A stretch of DNA of 64,000 bases, taken from positions 2,085,501 through 2,149,500 of the forward strand of contig NZ_FSRB01000001.1 in the NCBI RefSeq assembly GCF_900129635.1, read 5' to 3'. The position numbers and the translations under genes were made by a program. The notes beneath the pieces are model-generated. The model was not told where the DNA came from, did no database searches, and saw only the letters and a program-made list of their open reading frames with translations. Below, in pieces: positions 26,808 to 35,953 of the stretch. How positions within the stretch are numbered: the stretch's first letter is position 1; each line of letters starts with the position of its first letter. The DNA is from Singulisphaera sp. GP187 (lineage in GTDB: Bacteria > Planctomycetota > Planctomycetia > Isosphaerales > Isosphaeraceae).

Positions 26808-27663
26808 GTCCTAAACCCTTCCCAGGCTGGAGGTCGATGCGAGATGCCCACTCGACGACCAGATCCAGGTAAGCCTCTCGGACTTCGGAGAAGACCGTAA
26901 CGTTCGGAATGTGGTTGACCTCCAGCAGGTGCCGGGAGCCGTCGGGGGCGACGATATAGTCCACACCGACGATCTCCAGGCCGAAGTGGGTGGCAAGGCG
27001 GCGGCTGTCGTCGAGCAACTCGGGGTCGATCGGCATGAAGGCGGCGTCCCGGTGGTGGATTGACTTCAGCCAGCCATCCCCCGCCATGCGGACTTGCCAG
27101 GCACGCTCGCCCACCAAGACAATGCGGACGGCTTCCCCCTCGACGTATTCCTCGAACAGGGTGGGCTGGTTGGCGTTCCAGGAGCCGGAGAAACGGCTCT
27201 TGTCCTCGCCGCAGTGCCAGTTGCCCCACTTGGCGACGCGCTCCGAATCGGCGACGACGGTCGTGCCCCGGTCGGCATAACCACGGGGGAGCCGTCCGAA
27301 GCGGGTGACAGCCATCGCCCGCACCAGCCCCGGCAGCCGGTGTCGAAGGTCCATCATGCCTCGGGCACCCGGCAGGCACGGCCCACCCCACAAGGCCAAC
27401 GCCGTGATGAAATCGAAATCCTCCTCGAAGATGGCGTGGAAGACGACACGCCCGACTGGGACGAACTGGTTCATCCGGTGAGGATGCTCGACCATGAGCC
27501 GTCCTCGATCCACTTGGATACGAGGCAAGGTCTCGTAGGCGAGGACCGGCTGGGCGAGGCGACTTCGGAGTTCGGTGATCTCGGGTTCGTCCAGCCCGAC
27601 GAGGAGGATCGATTCCACGGCAAGCACCTCGGTCCTGTCTCTCATTGGTTGAATCGAGCGCAT
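26800..27663 (-). CDS. ATP-grasp domain protein (RimK-like)
   Basis: A 287-residue protein. The C-terminal half has the ATP-grasp pattern: FEEYVEGEAVRIVLVGERAW (substrate-face strands), then FGLEIVGVDYIVAPDG and RHLLEVNHIPN. In the last motif E and N are the magnesium-binding pair. The N-terminal half (ESILLVGLDEPEITELRSRL) is a pre-ATP-grasp-like domain. It would couple ATP to a carboxylate-amine ligation. The first ATG has GTAGGGG directly before it; a second ATG 18 bases on is an alternative. It heads the operon with the 304-residue and HEAT genes. Confidence 0.75.
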   Translation of the reverse strand: MRSIQPMRDRTEVLAVESILLVGLDEPEITELRSRLAQPVLAYETLPRIQVDRGRLMVEHPHRMNQFVPVGRVVFHAIFEEDFDFITALALWGGPCLPGARGMMDLRHRLPGLVRAMAVTRFGRLPRGYADRGTTVVADSERVAKWGNWHCGEDKSRFSGSWNANQPTLFEEYVEGEAVRIVLVGERAWQVRMAGDGWLKSIHHRDAAFMPIDPELLDDSRRLATHFGLEIVGVDYIVAPDGSRHLLEVNHIPNVTVFSEVREAYLDLVVEWASRIDLQPGKGLGRG

Positions 27664-28322
27664 CCCCTACCCAGGGTCGCCGCCCGTATCAGTGGATGCA
27701 CCTGCTCGCCCCGAGGTTCGCAGGTGCTATGATCGAACGTGACACGCAATCGCACGGCGTCACCAATTTCGACTGGAGCTTAACTCCGAAGTACCGGCGG
27801 GCTCTCAACCCAAGATGACCATCGGGCGCAGGATTATGTCCAATCGGTCTGGGAGCGAGCTCTGGAATCCGAGAAGAAGGGTGAGGTGATCGACGTGAGT
27901 GACTTGCCGGTGCCATAATGGGGCCGGTCGGAGTCCACCTCGTCGTTCGGCGTTCCGAGCTTGGCCGAAGAGCATCCGACTGTGTGTGCGAGTCTTCGGC
28001 GGCTGGCTCGGGCCTCTGAGCATGCTCACTCCTCTGACCGCCATCGCCTCCGACTTTAACGAGACTCCCAATAATACGATGGGCTGACCAAAACGCCATC
28101 GCGTTCATCCTGTGTCACGAATTTGCCGTCACCCGCAACTAATCATGAGTTTGGAATCAAACTCCGGTTGCTTCTGGATTGCAATGCTTCATCCCCGGCG
28201 ATGATTCACGCCAGAGTTAAAATGCATCCTCAGTTCTGGATATTGCCAACAGGCTTCGCAGCGAAGCGAACTTCAGGGCAGGGTTCGTTGATCAGGTTCA
28301 CGTTGACTCGTCACCTACCGTC
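27664..28322. other. Long spacer with one possible gene remnant
   Basis: Mostly empty. On the plus strand, 27814-27918 encodes DDHRAQDYVQSVWERALESE followed by KKGEVIDVSDLPVP and a TAA. It has good coding character but no start, so it may be the tail of a lost small gene. The promoter of the ATP-grasp operon should lie at the left end. Confidence 0.35.
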
Positions 28323-30431
28323 TCAGGCGAGGAATTCACTGAGGATCTTGTCGGTGTCGAAGGGCGTCAGTCCCTCGTGGGCCGAGAACAAGGTGTCGGC
28401 ACGGTCGCTGGGAGCGGGCTCTCCCCTGGCCTCGGCGTGCATCAGGAAGAGGTCGTAAAGGTTGGGCCGATCCAGAGTGGCCATCGCCCTTGCCAATCTG
28501 GCGATGTTGTCCCCAGTAGCCCGGACGTTGTTGATCCACCCCGAACTCCTGAGCGCCACGTCGGTCCAGATGACTTGGGATTGTTCCAAATCGATGATGA
28601 CCGGGAGGCTGACGGTCGTGTCGCTTGCCAGGTCGATCTTGTCCTGGACGGTACGGGCCTCGAAGACTTCGCCCGACTGGGGCGTCTCCCTCGCCATCCA
28701 GCCCGCGAAGCACTCCGGCAAGTCGCAATAGGGCTGACTTGTGAACGAGTTTAGACACATCACCGCGTAACGGATGCCGTTCGCGAGCATCGCATTCCGG
28801 TCGAGGTCAATGAACTCGCAGGCCCCGTCCGGCGCGTCCACGATGTCGCCACTGTGAAAGCAACCGAAATCGGACTCCCGCAGGTTGAAGTAAGCGACCT
28901 GGCCCAAGCGAGCCCAGTCGGTCGAGAAGAAGAGGGCCGACAGGTCGATATCGGCACGCTCGTCGCCGTTCTTCCACCAAAGGAAGAAGCGGATGGTGTT
29001 CGCTTCGGGCAAGTCGATCCGGGACCCCCTGGCGATCGTCCGAAGGGCCTTGCTGGCTGACCGCATCGCGAACGGGACGAGGTAGGACTTCAACGAATCG
29101 TCCACCCGGACCTTGCCCAGCGGCGACAGGGCACCGAAACGCCGGACGAGGATGCCCCGAACACCATCGGCAACGAGTGCGGGCAGGTCGTCCGGCAGAG
29201 GGGGAAGTGCTCCCTCCCGGACCTGGACCTTGGCGACATTGCCCTTCGGAAAGAAGGCCCGGAGCGACCGCCCCTCGGGTCGGGTTTTGAAGTGCTGGAA
29301 GACCTGCACGAGGACCGGCGTGGCGACCCGATCGGCCACGAGCAAGAACGCATCCACGGCCTCCTGCCCGCCGCCCAGCCGCAGCAGGTGGTCGAGCCGC
29401 CGGGCGAAGACTCCCGGCCGCTGACGGAGCAGTTCGATCGTCGGGCCGAGGTCTTTGCCGTTCAGCCCCGCTTCGACTTTCGCGTTGAAAGTCGCGAACG
29501 GCCTGTCGTTGCGGAGGATGTCGAACGCCTCGTGGACTCGCGGATACCGATCCTTGTACTCGGACGGGTGAAGGATCTCTCCCAGACGGATCCAGTACCC
29601 CTTCCAGCGGAGCATATCCTCGGCGATCTCGTCGCAACCCTCCAGCGCCCGGAGGAAGAACCGCCGTTCCCGCCGGGAAAACTTGCGGAACTTGGTGGGG
29701 GCGGCGAGCGACACGTCGCCGCCCGACATCACGGCGGCGACCCGGAGGACGTCGGTGGCCGTCTTCAGTTGGGGGAGCAGGAACATCGGCTCGGTTCGAT
29801 TGAGTAGCAAACCGGCCAGAAGGGCGAGGTTCTCCTTCTGCGGGATGTCACCCGGCGTCAGGCGCAGGAGGTCATCGCCGTAGTTCTCGACGAACCAGGC
29901 GAGGATCGCCTTGTCCCGCTCCGAGATCGATGAGTTCGCCCCGATCAGGCCGGTGAAGATCCGTTCGAAATCGGCTGGCGATCCCAGGTCGATGACTCGG
30001 AGTCGGACCTCGTCCTGGAGCGCATCTCGTTCGGTTTTCGGGTATCTCGGCAGGATGACATAGCCGGTCCGGCCCGTCAGGTCGGCCACGAAGCTGCCCC
30101 AGTAGTGGGCCAGGGCGTTGACGTAGAGTTCGAGGTCGGACGCCGCCATCACCTGGGCGGGGAAATCAGGGTACATCGGCTCGAACTGCCGATGCGCTCC
30201 GACCATCGCGGCGAGGATCGGCACAACTTCGCCGTAGAACCGGGCCACCTCCTCGGCGGAGAGCGTGCGGAGCCTCTCGAAGAGGGCCTTGGAGGGGATG
30301 AACCCGAGCGATTCGAGGTTCTTGCCCAGCGTGGCCACCACGGATACAGGGCACTCGTCGGAGCCCTCGTCCAGGATGACTCGGAATCGCTTCGTCAGAT
30401 AGATTTCCCTCTCGGTGATTGGCTGATCCAT
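28323..30431 (-). CDS. Large TerD-like domain protein
   Basis: A 702-residue soluble protein. I chose MDQPITEREIYLTKRFRVIL because GGAGG lies about nine bases upstream; the frame extends further, over a repeated non-coding stretch. Residues 1-470 are helical with no family recognised. Around residues 480-660 it reads IDLSALFFSTDW, VAYFNLRESDFGCFHSGDIV, GACEFIDLDRN, LPECFAGWMARE and LPVIIDLEQSQVIWTD. This resembles the TerD-like domain found in large proteins of Ter (tellurite/stress) systems. TerD domains bind calcium and are linked to phage and chemical stress responses. It lies upstream of, and on the same strand as, the ATP-grasp operon. Confidence 0.65.
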   Translation of the reverse strand: MDQPITEREIYLTKRFRVILDEGSDECPVSVVATLGKNLESLGFIPSKALFERLRTLSAEEVARFYGEVVPILAAMVGAHRQFEPMYPDFPAQVMAASDLELYVNALAHYWGSFVADLTGRTGYVILPRYPKTERDALQDEVRLRVIDLGSPADFERIFTGLIGANSSISERDKAILAWFVENYGDDLLRLTPGDIPQKENLALLAGLLLNRTEPMFLLPQLKTATDVLRVAAVMSGGDVSLAAPTKFRKFSRRERRFFLRALEGCDEIAEDMLRWKGYWIRLGEILHPSEYKDRYPRVHEAFDILRNDRPFATFNAKVEAGLNGKDLGPTIELLRQRPGVFARRLDHLLRLGGGQEAVDAFLLVADRVATPVLVQVFQHFKTRPEGRSLRAFFPKGNVAKVQVREGALPPLPDDLPALVADGVRGILVRRFGALSPLGKVRVDDSLKSYLVPFAMRSASKALRTIARGSRIDLPEANTIRFFLWWKNGDERADIDLSALFFSTDWARLGQVAYFNLRESDFGCFHSGDIVDAPDGACEFIDLDRNAMLANGIRYAVMCLNSFTSQPYCDLPECFAGWMARETPQSGEVFEARTVQDKIDLASDTTVSLPVIIDLEQSQVIWTDVALRSSGWINNVRATGDNIARLARAMATLDRPNLYDLFLMHAEARGEPAPSDRADTLFSAHEGLTPFDTDKILSEFLA

Positions 30432-30479
30432 CGCAATTTCCTCCGCGAGAGTCGATGGCGAAACGCGAGTCCGGGCCGT

Positions 30480-30765
30480 ATGAGCGACGCGCAGGGAAGT
30501 GACATGGGTGGAAGTGACGACCGTTTGATCGTTGAGAAGGAACCCACACCATAGCCTGCGCGAGCTTACGGGAGGAGCGGACATCGATCCCTCGTGGCGA
30601 GGGATCGACCGACCGCCGGATTGACCACAAGCCGACACTCTAAGGGGCGCCGACCGGACGCGAGTCGTAACGAGGAGAGACGCACAGGGAAGCGATGTGG
30701 GTATTTTCCATTTTAGAAGGAACCCACGCCATAGCCTGTGCGATTGCACGGGGAGGGACTTAACC
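30480..30765. repeat. Imperfect direct repeat upstream of the TerD-like gene
   Basis: Two related segments of about 80 bases, at roughly 30482-30565 and 30667-30750. Both have GACGCGCAGGGAAG-like starts and share GAAGGAACCCAC followed by CCATAGCCTG; about 184 bases separate the shared words. The middles have diverged. They could be old duplicated promoter or operator regions, or parts of a repeat family. Confidence 0.5.
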
Positions 30766-30894
30766 CAGCCCCGCGCCAGGTCCATGAATTATAGAAGTCA
30801 GGTGTCGGTTTCAGAAGCGGCTTCCCCGAGACATTCCAGGGGAAATCATCGCGATCGAAACCCTCATCGCTCGTAGTGATCCCGCGCCACGCCA

Positions 30895-31040
30895 TCAAAA
30901 GCAACCCGCATTGCGGCAGCACTTTTTGAACAACAGGCCGCTGCCACACGGACACAGGTCGTTACGACCGAGCCGCTCTTGGAGTTCCTTGTTGCCGTGG
31001 ACGATCCTGGAGCCCCGCTTGACGCGGGTCTCGCTCAGGA
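30895..31040 (-). pseudogene. SEC-C motif protein remnant
   Basis: The C-terminal 30 residues are a clear SEC-C zinc motif: [20 protein letters not shown], the CxC...CC form found at the tail of SecA and in many small proteins. The part before it ([16 protein letters not shown]) is short and has no convincing start codon or ribosome site. It is probably the tail of a larger lost gene. Confidence 0.5.
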
Positions 31041-31233
31041 TACCCCCGACGCCGCTTGGACATGACCTCGAAAGCAGGGCGCATCGTCGATATCGGGTCG
31101 CATGGGACACCTCCGTCCGTTGGTCGTCGATGGGGCGTGTCGTGGGCAAAAATGAGAGGCTTGCCTCACCTTCCCCCGCTTTGGAGACACGGTACGGTCG
31201 GATCAGGTTCGGGGATTGTGCCCAAGGGCCTTC

Positions 31234-31600
31234 ATGGAAACCGACAGGTCAGGCCGCAATGTGCTCATTTCGGTCGGCACGACATTTCCAGAACCCGTCA
31301 TCGTGGTCGCGGATTCGCTTGCGGTTCCCCACGGTGTCGTCGAGTTCGGGCAGTGGGACATCGCCGGGGACATGAAGCCATCCGGCGATTGCATGCAGAG
31401 TTGAGGGACATCGACCCGATCGAGGTTGCCCCGGTTGGCTCTCCCCACCGATTGTCGGTCACCGGGGACTGGGTTGAATACGATGAGCCATGGCCTCACC
31501 TGTTCGCCATGGGCGTACGTATTGATGCGGCAGAGCATCTTGAGGCAACTCCAACCGGCCACGGCAGGGCGTCGGCGTTGACGTCCGAACTGAAGACGGT
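31234..31600 (+). pseudogene. Frameshifted remnant of a small gene
   Basis: [20 protein letters not shown] and VIVVADSLAVPHGVVEFGQW read well in one frame up to about 31390. Continuation is in another frame: LRDIDPIEVAPVGSPHRLSV, YDEPWPHLFAMGVRIDAAEH. Together they look like one broken protein of about 120 residues. Family not recognised. The stretch from 31600 to 31975 shows no gene and becomes AT-rich. Confidence 0.3.
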
Positions 31601-31975
31601 CACCATCGAGTCACCACCGTACTCCGAGACGTGGTCGACGGGCGCGTGGACCGGCAAGCGGCCGGGAGTTGGCGGGAGTTTTCCATTTTTTGGATTCGGC
31701 GGCCTCGAGCCGGTATTCTTCAATGTTGCCGACCTGGCCCAGCGGCCCGAGACGTAGGCACGCTGAGCGTGGCGGTGGGAGATCCAACCCGATCAATCAC
31801 GCGCGACGAAGGTTTCAACGCGGCTTGGAGCGGATCACTGGCTTCGCCAACAGCGTCTGATGATGGAAAAAGCCCTTGCGTTGCGCGGGGAGGTTGTTGA
31901 AGTGAGTCGGCTCCCCTTCAAAAGGTTTGCGTGATCGCGTACGCGTACAGCAAATCAAGTTACGAGCAACTTATC

Positions 31976-32866
31976 ATGTTTAAACATCATCAATATTGCG
32001 CGGTAATTCCGGTCTATAACAGTGCCGACACGATTGACCGCGCGATCGAGAGCGTGTTGGCGCAGACCTACCCGCCCGCGGAGGTCGTCGTCGTTGATGA
32101 CGGATCGGTCGACGACTCAGCCGCGGTCGCTGCGCGTTATCCGTCGCCCGTGGTTGTGGTCCGACAGGCTAATGCCGGGCCGGGCGCCGCACGCAATCGT
32201 GGCGTGCGCGAATCTTCGGCCGAGTGGGTGGCCTTTCTCGACGCCGACGACACGTGGCTGCCTGACAAGCACGAGCGCGAGATGACTTTGATGTCGGATC
32301 CGAACGTCGGCGTGGTCCATGCCCGCGGACCGTCCTCCTACATCCCCGCGCCGCCGAACGTCACGTTTGAGAATCTTTGGACGGAGAATTGCGTCAGCCT
32401 CTCCTCGGCGGTTGTGCGCAGGACGGCCTGGGACGCGGTGGGAGGGTTTGACGAAAGTCGAGCCTTGATCAGCGTCGAAGACCACAACTTATGGCTCCGC
32501 TTGGCCGCGGCCGGCTGGCGAATCATCACCTACCCTGAGGACCTGTTCCACTACACTCGAAATGAGGGAAGTCTCTCGCTTCGATTCGAACAATTCACTC
32601 GCGCAAAGATCACCAACCTTGAGATGATCGGGAAACTCCTGGAGCTGGATCCCAAGACCGTCCGTCAGAGAATCCTCGAACTTCACATCCAGCAGGGCCG
32701 CGTCCTCATCCACGGTCGCAATCTGAGCCTCGCGAGGCGTTTTCTTACGGTAGCATTGCAAGAAAGCCCCTCCCTCGAGACGCTCTCGTTGTGGCTGAGC
32801 ACCTTCGTCCCGACTCGGCTTCTGGACTTGAGGCAGAATCTCCAGCACGTACCCGTCCGTCCATGA
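31976..32866 (+). CDS. Glycosyltransferase family 2
   Basis: A 296-residue GT-A fold enzyme. I chose the ATG at 31976 (MFKHHQYCAVIPVYNSAD) over a GTG 45 bases earlier. AVIPVYNSADTIDRAIESVL is the opening Rossmann strand, VVVDDGS near residue 40 binds the nucleotide sugar, and FLDADDTWLPDKHE near 88 is the metal-binding DXD region. EDHNLWLRLAAAGWRI is the acceptor-side ED motif. No membrane helix is seen. It probably adds a sugar to a surface polysaccharide or glycoprotein. It is flanked on both sides by AT-rich DNA. Confidence 0.85.
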   Translation: MFKHHQYCAVIPVYNSADTIDRAIESVLAQTYPPAEVVVVDDGSVDDSAAVAARYPSPVVVVRQANAGPGAARNRGVRESSAEWVAFLDADDTWLPDKHEREMTLMSDPNVGVVHARGPSSYIPAPPNVTFENLWTENCVSLSSAVVRRTAWDAVGGFDESRALISVEDHNLWLRLAAAGWRIITYPEDLFHYTRNEGSLSLRFEQFTRAKITNLEMIGKLLELDPKTVRQRILELHIQQGRVLIHGRNLSLARRFLTVALQESPSLETLSLWLSTFVPTRLLDLRQNLQHVPVRP

Positions 32867-33221
32867 AACATAAATGCATTGATGATTTAATTTGCGACAA
32901 ATGTAATATTTATGAACATTCTGTGATAATTCAATGATATGCATGTATACAAGGTCTTGCTCGAGCCTCAGCCGGCATGCCGAGGCATCGGCCAGTTTTC
33001 CGGGGAGAGGCGTGACTGAGTGGCCCTAACCGGATCGGGTTCGGGCACATCGCCGGCATATCTTCCTATGGAATTTAAGCTTGCGACGATCGACGCGGAT
33101 TGGGATACTCGTCCGCAGAACATTTTTCCTCGCGAACGTGCGAGGCGTGCCCGACCTTCGCCTGTGAGCTTATCGAAGTAGGAATGGTCGCGTTGATGAA
33201 TCGAGCGATCGGAACGGCATC
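32867..33221. other. AT-rich spacer
   Basis: The first hundred bases (to about 32980) are far richer in A and T than the surroundings, with runs such as TGATGATTTAATTTG and TAATATTTATG. No gene is supported. It may hold a promoter for the methyltransferase or mark a transferred segment. Confidence 0.4.
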
Positions 33222-33911
33222 GTGATCGATTCCGTCGAGTCCACCCGGGACGACTCCGGCATACGATGCTGCCCCCTCTGTGCGCACCGAACCGAGCCAT
33301 ACGTCGAGGACCGACGACGAGCTTACTTCCAATGCCTGCGCTGTGCTCTGGTGTTTGCCGACCCGGCGAGCCAGTTGGAGGCAGCGGAGGAGAAGGCGGA
33401 GTACGACCGGCACCAGAATGACCCGGCGGATTGGCGGTATCGACGTTTTCTCAATCGCCTCGCCGGGCCGCTCCTGAGTCGCTTGAGTCCGGGGATGCAG
33501 GGGTTGGATTATGGATGTGGGCCGGGGCCTACCCTCTCGGTGATGTTGGAAGAAGCCGGGATGTCGATGGCGGTCTTTGATCCTTTCTATCGACCGAGAA
33601 CCGACGTGCTGAATCGTACGTATGATTTTGTGACCTGTACCGAGGTGGTCGAGCATTTCTCCAATCCTGCGCAAGACTGGGGACGGTTGACCGCGTTGCT
33701 GCATCCCGGGAGTTGGCTGGGGATCATGACCAAGCTCGTCATCAACCGGGAGCGATTCGCCACCTGGCATTATAAGGATGACCCCACCCACGTCAGCTTC
33801 TACAGTCCCGAGACCTTCGCTTGGTTGGGGACACAATTCGGATTGACCGTCGAACGGGTCGATCAGGACGTGCTCATGCTGCGAAAAATGATCGGTTTTC
33901 GAAGCGCCTGA
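33222..33911 (+). CDS. SAM-dependent methyltransferase with N-terminal zinc ribbon
   Basis: A 229-residue protein starting at a GTG. Four cysteines, CCPLCAHRTE and FQCLRCALVFADP (residues 16-42), form the zinc ribbon common in sugar/lipid C-methyltransferase-like proteins. The class I fold follows: LDYGCGPGPTLSVMLEEAG near residue 95 binds SAM, FVTCTEVVEHFSNP is motif III, and THVSFYSPETFAWLG is the typical C-terminal helix of Methyltransf_23 members. With the glycosyltransferase next door it may modify a surface glycan. Confidence 0.82.
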   Translation: MIDSVESTRDDSGIRCCPLCAHRTEPYVEDRRRAYFQCLRCALVFADPASQLEAAEEKAEYDRHQNDPADWRYRRFLNRLAGPLLSRLSPGMQGLDYGCGPGPTLSVMLEEAGMSMAVFDPFYRPRTDVLNRTYDFVTCTEVVEHFSNPAQDWGRLTALLHPGSWLGIMTKLVINRERFATWHYKDDPTHVSFYSPETFAWLGTQFGLTVERVDQDVLMLRKMIGFRSA

Positions 33912-34451
33912 GGGGCGAACTTCCCGACTTTAGGGGAGAGTTCGTTCCGTCGCGTCGACCAGCAACTGAGTGATCGTCGAGAACGGCATTGGCTCCGTGC
34001 TCTCGGAGCATTCCTACCCTGCCCTGCGTTTTACTTTCACGGCGACCGCATCACGGAGCTCGTCGGAATTTCGATCCGCGCCCGGTTCACCTCGCGGTAC
34101 GCTCCTCAAGGAAGGGCCGGATTTCCTCGGGGAGTTCCCGTCGGCTCAACGCGGTGAGTCCCTACTGTGGAGAGCAACCACAAGTCCGTCCTCATCAGTC
34201 AGGCGGTCGTCTGGCCAACCCGTTGGAAGACCGCTCGAAAACGTAATATCAGGCATCCAGTCGGCCAATTGCCGGGAAAAAATGACTTGTGAATGGGGGC
34301 GATTACGCTTAACCTTACATGGTGGCTCGTTCTGGGGGTTCGGGAATTCGCGTTTTGGACTGTCGCGTTGGACAACCCGTCGTTTGAGTCCTAGCTTTGC
34401 TTGGGACGGTCCTCACTTGAGATAAGTATCGCTCTCTGACGAGGGATGCCG
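33912..34451. other. Gene-poor stretch
   Basis: One long plus-strand frame (33970-34425) has a serine-rich product with no start signal and is rejected. No other gene or repeat is seen. Confidence 0.45.
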
Positions 34452-34904
34452 ATGATCGACGAACGAAACCGCCGCCGGGCCTCTTTCCAAGAGGTAACGT
34501 CCATTCAGTTGGCGGACGGCCAACAGTGGTGGCTCCCTCATGTGGCGATTAACTCGGGCGATCCCCTTCTGTTCTCGCTCCATAAGGCCGTAATTTCCGC
34601 CGACAATGACCGCGAGCGGCTTCGCGATGAGCTCGCCTTGACGATGGTGCTGCTGTCGCGTAACTACGATTTGAGCCCGGAAGTCTATCCAGAAATTCTC
34701 GGGTTCCGTCCCGGTGATCCTGCGCGGGACGAATTGCAGACCGTAATCCGCCGCCTTGTCGGCGCCACCCCGACACCGGCTCCTCGTCCGGAACTGATTC
34801 CAAACTTCGATCGGAAACCACGTCCGGTGGGTCGTTGGGGCCTGTCCGCCGCCTCCGAATCCTTGAAGCGGGTTCGTTCGCGTTGGTCGCTTCGGTCGCA
34901 GTGA
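34452..34904 (+). CDS. Hypothetical protein
   Basis: A 150-residue soluble protein. The ATG at 34452 has GAGGG six bases upstream; another ATG is two codons earlier. It has a beta pair (VTSIQLADGQQWWLPHVAIN), then helices (LRDELALTMVLLSRNYDLSP; YPEILGFRPGDPARDELQTV) and a basic proline-rich tail. Not recognised as a family. No linked neighbour. Confidence 0.6.
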   Translation: MIDERNRRRASFQEVTSIQLADGQQWWLPHVAINSGDPLLFSLHKAVISADNDRERLRDELALTMVLLSRNYDLSPEVYPEILGFRPGDPARDELQTVIRRLVGATPTPAPRPELIPNFDRKPRPVGRWGLSAASESLKRVRSRWSLRSQ

Positions 34905-35284
34905 GCGGACTCAGGTCGAAACTGTCCGTTGCGATCTCGACATCGTACGATCCGCCCTCCGATCGGAACTCACCGCCTCATTTTTCTCAAACGAGGCTTC
35001 TACCGGAGGGAGGTCGGCGTTTTCGAACGAAGGGCAACCCTCTCTTTAACCCACCCTTCGCTCAAACACGATCCGGCGTGAAGACGCATTCCACGGAAGC
35101 TTTTGACCACTCGCGGTCAAGGCTGATGGCTTCGGAGTTCGATCTGCGACTATCCCGGCGGGAGCGGGTTGGCTAAGTTGGTATCAAGGCGCCCTTGCTC
35201 CAACCGCGAATGCCAGCGCCCGGGCGACGGACCCCGGGCACGATCCGAAGGCGAGACAGGGGCGGCCCAAGGCGGCCCTTATCG
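34905..35284. other. Spacer before the sigma factor gene
   Basis: No gene. The sigma factor's own promoter is expected in the right half, but planctomycete promoter boxes are not well enough defined for me to place one. Confidence 0.4.
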
Positions 35285-35878
35285 ATGAATGACGTGACTC
35301 GGATACTCGCGGCGATCGAGCGGGGAGAACCGCAAGCATCCGATCAGCTTATGCCCCTGGTGTACGACGAGCTCCGCAAGCTGGCGGCCCAGAAGCTGGC
35401 GCAGGAACGGCCGGGGCAGACGCTTCAGGCGACCGCCTTGGTTCACGAGGCCTATCTTCGCCTGGTCGACCGGGAGTTGCTCGTTCGCTGGGATGGACGC
35501 GGCCACTTCTTCGCTGCGGCCGCCGAGGCCATGCGCCGAATTCTCGTTGATAGCGCCCGGCGCAAGCGGACCGAGAAGCATGGCGGACGCATCGACGTCT
35601 TGGGGATCGACGGCCTGGACGTGACCGCCAAAGCCCCTTCCGACGACCTGCTCGCCCTGAATGAGGCGCTCTCAAAGCTCGAGGCCGAGGAGCCCGACAA
35701 GGCCGAGCTGGTCAAACTCCGCTACTTTGCCGGGCTGTCGGTGGCCGATACCGCCGAGCTCCTCGGCATTTCTCGGGCCACGGCGGACCGGCACTGGCAT
35801 TATGCCAAAACCTGGCTGTTCTGCGAGTTGCGGCATCCAATCGATGAGCGGGATCGATCGAGTGGGCCGCTGAATTGA
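35285..35878 (+). CDS. ECF-type RNA polymerase sigma factor (planctomycete kinase-linked group)
   Basis: A 197-residue sigma factor of the Sigma70_ECF/TIGR02999 kind. It starts MNDVTRILAAIERGEPQASD; the frame extends upstream without protein character. Region 2 is QLMPLVYDELRKLAAQKL and LQATALVHEAYLRLV, then WDGRGHFFAAAAEAMRRILV typical of this group. Region 4 is LRYFAGLSVADTAELLGIS followed by RATADRHWHYAKTWL, the -35-binding helix-turn-helix. In planctomycetes such factors sit directly before Ser/Thr kinases, which phosphorylate or sense on their behalf. There is no anti-sigma gene here. Confidence 0.9.
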   Translation: MNDVTRILAAIERGEPQASDQLMPLVYDELRKLAAQKLAQERPGQTLQATALVHEAYLRLVDRELLVRWDGRGHFFAAAAEAMRRILVDSARRKRTEKHGGRIDVLGIDGLDVTAKAPSDDLLALNEALSKLEAEEPDKAELVKLRYFAGLSVADTAELLGISRATADRHWHYAKTWLFCELRHPIDERDRSSGPLN

Positions 35879-35882
35879 GGAG

Positions 35883-35917
35883 GCGTGCCTGCTCTCCTCC
35901 GCGCTGCGCAGGCACGC
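35883..35917 (+). terminator. Hairpin between the sigma factor and kinase genes
   Basis: GCGTGCCTGC (35883-35892) pairs perfectly with GCAGGCACGC (35908-35917), five bases after the sigma stop and 36 before the kinase start. There is no T-run. It may attenuate or stabilise the transcript between the two genes rather than end it. Confidence 0.4.
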
Positions 35918-35953
35918 ATCGCGGGGGGCTCGTGACAACCGAGGGATCCGCAC

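Noticed and set aside
33970..34425. 151-residue plus-strand open frame
   Set aside because: Serine/arginine-rich composition and no ribosome site.
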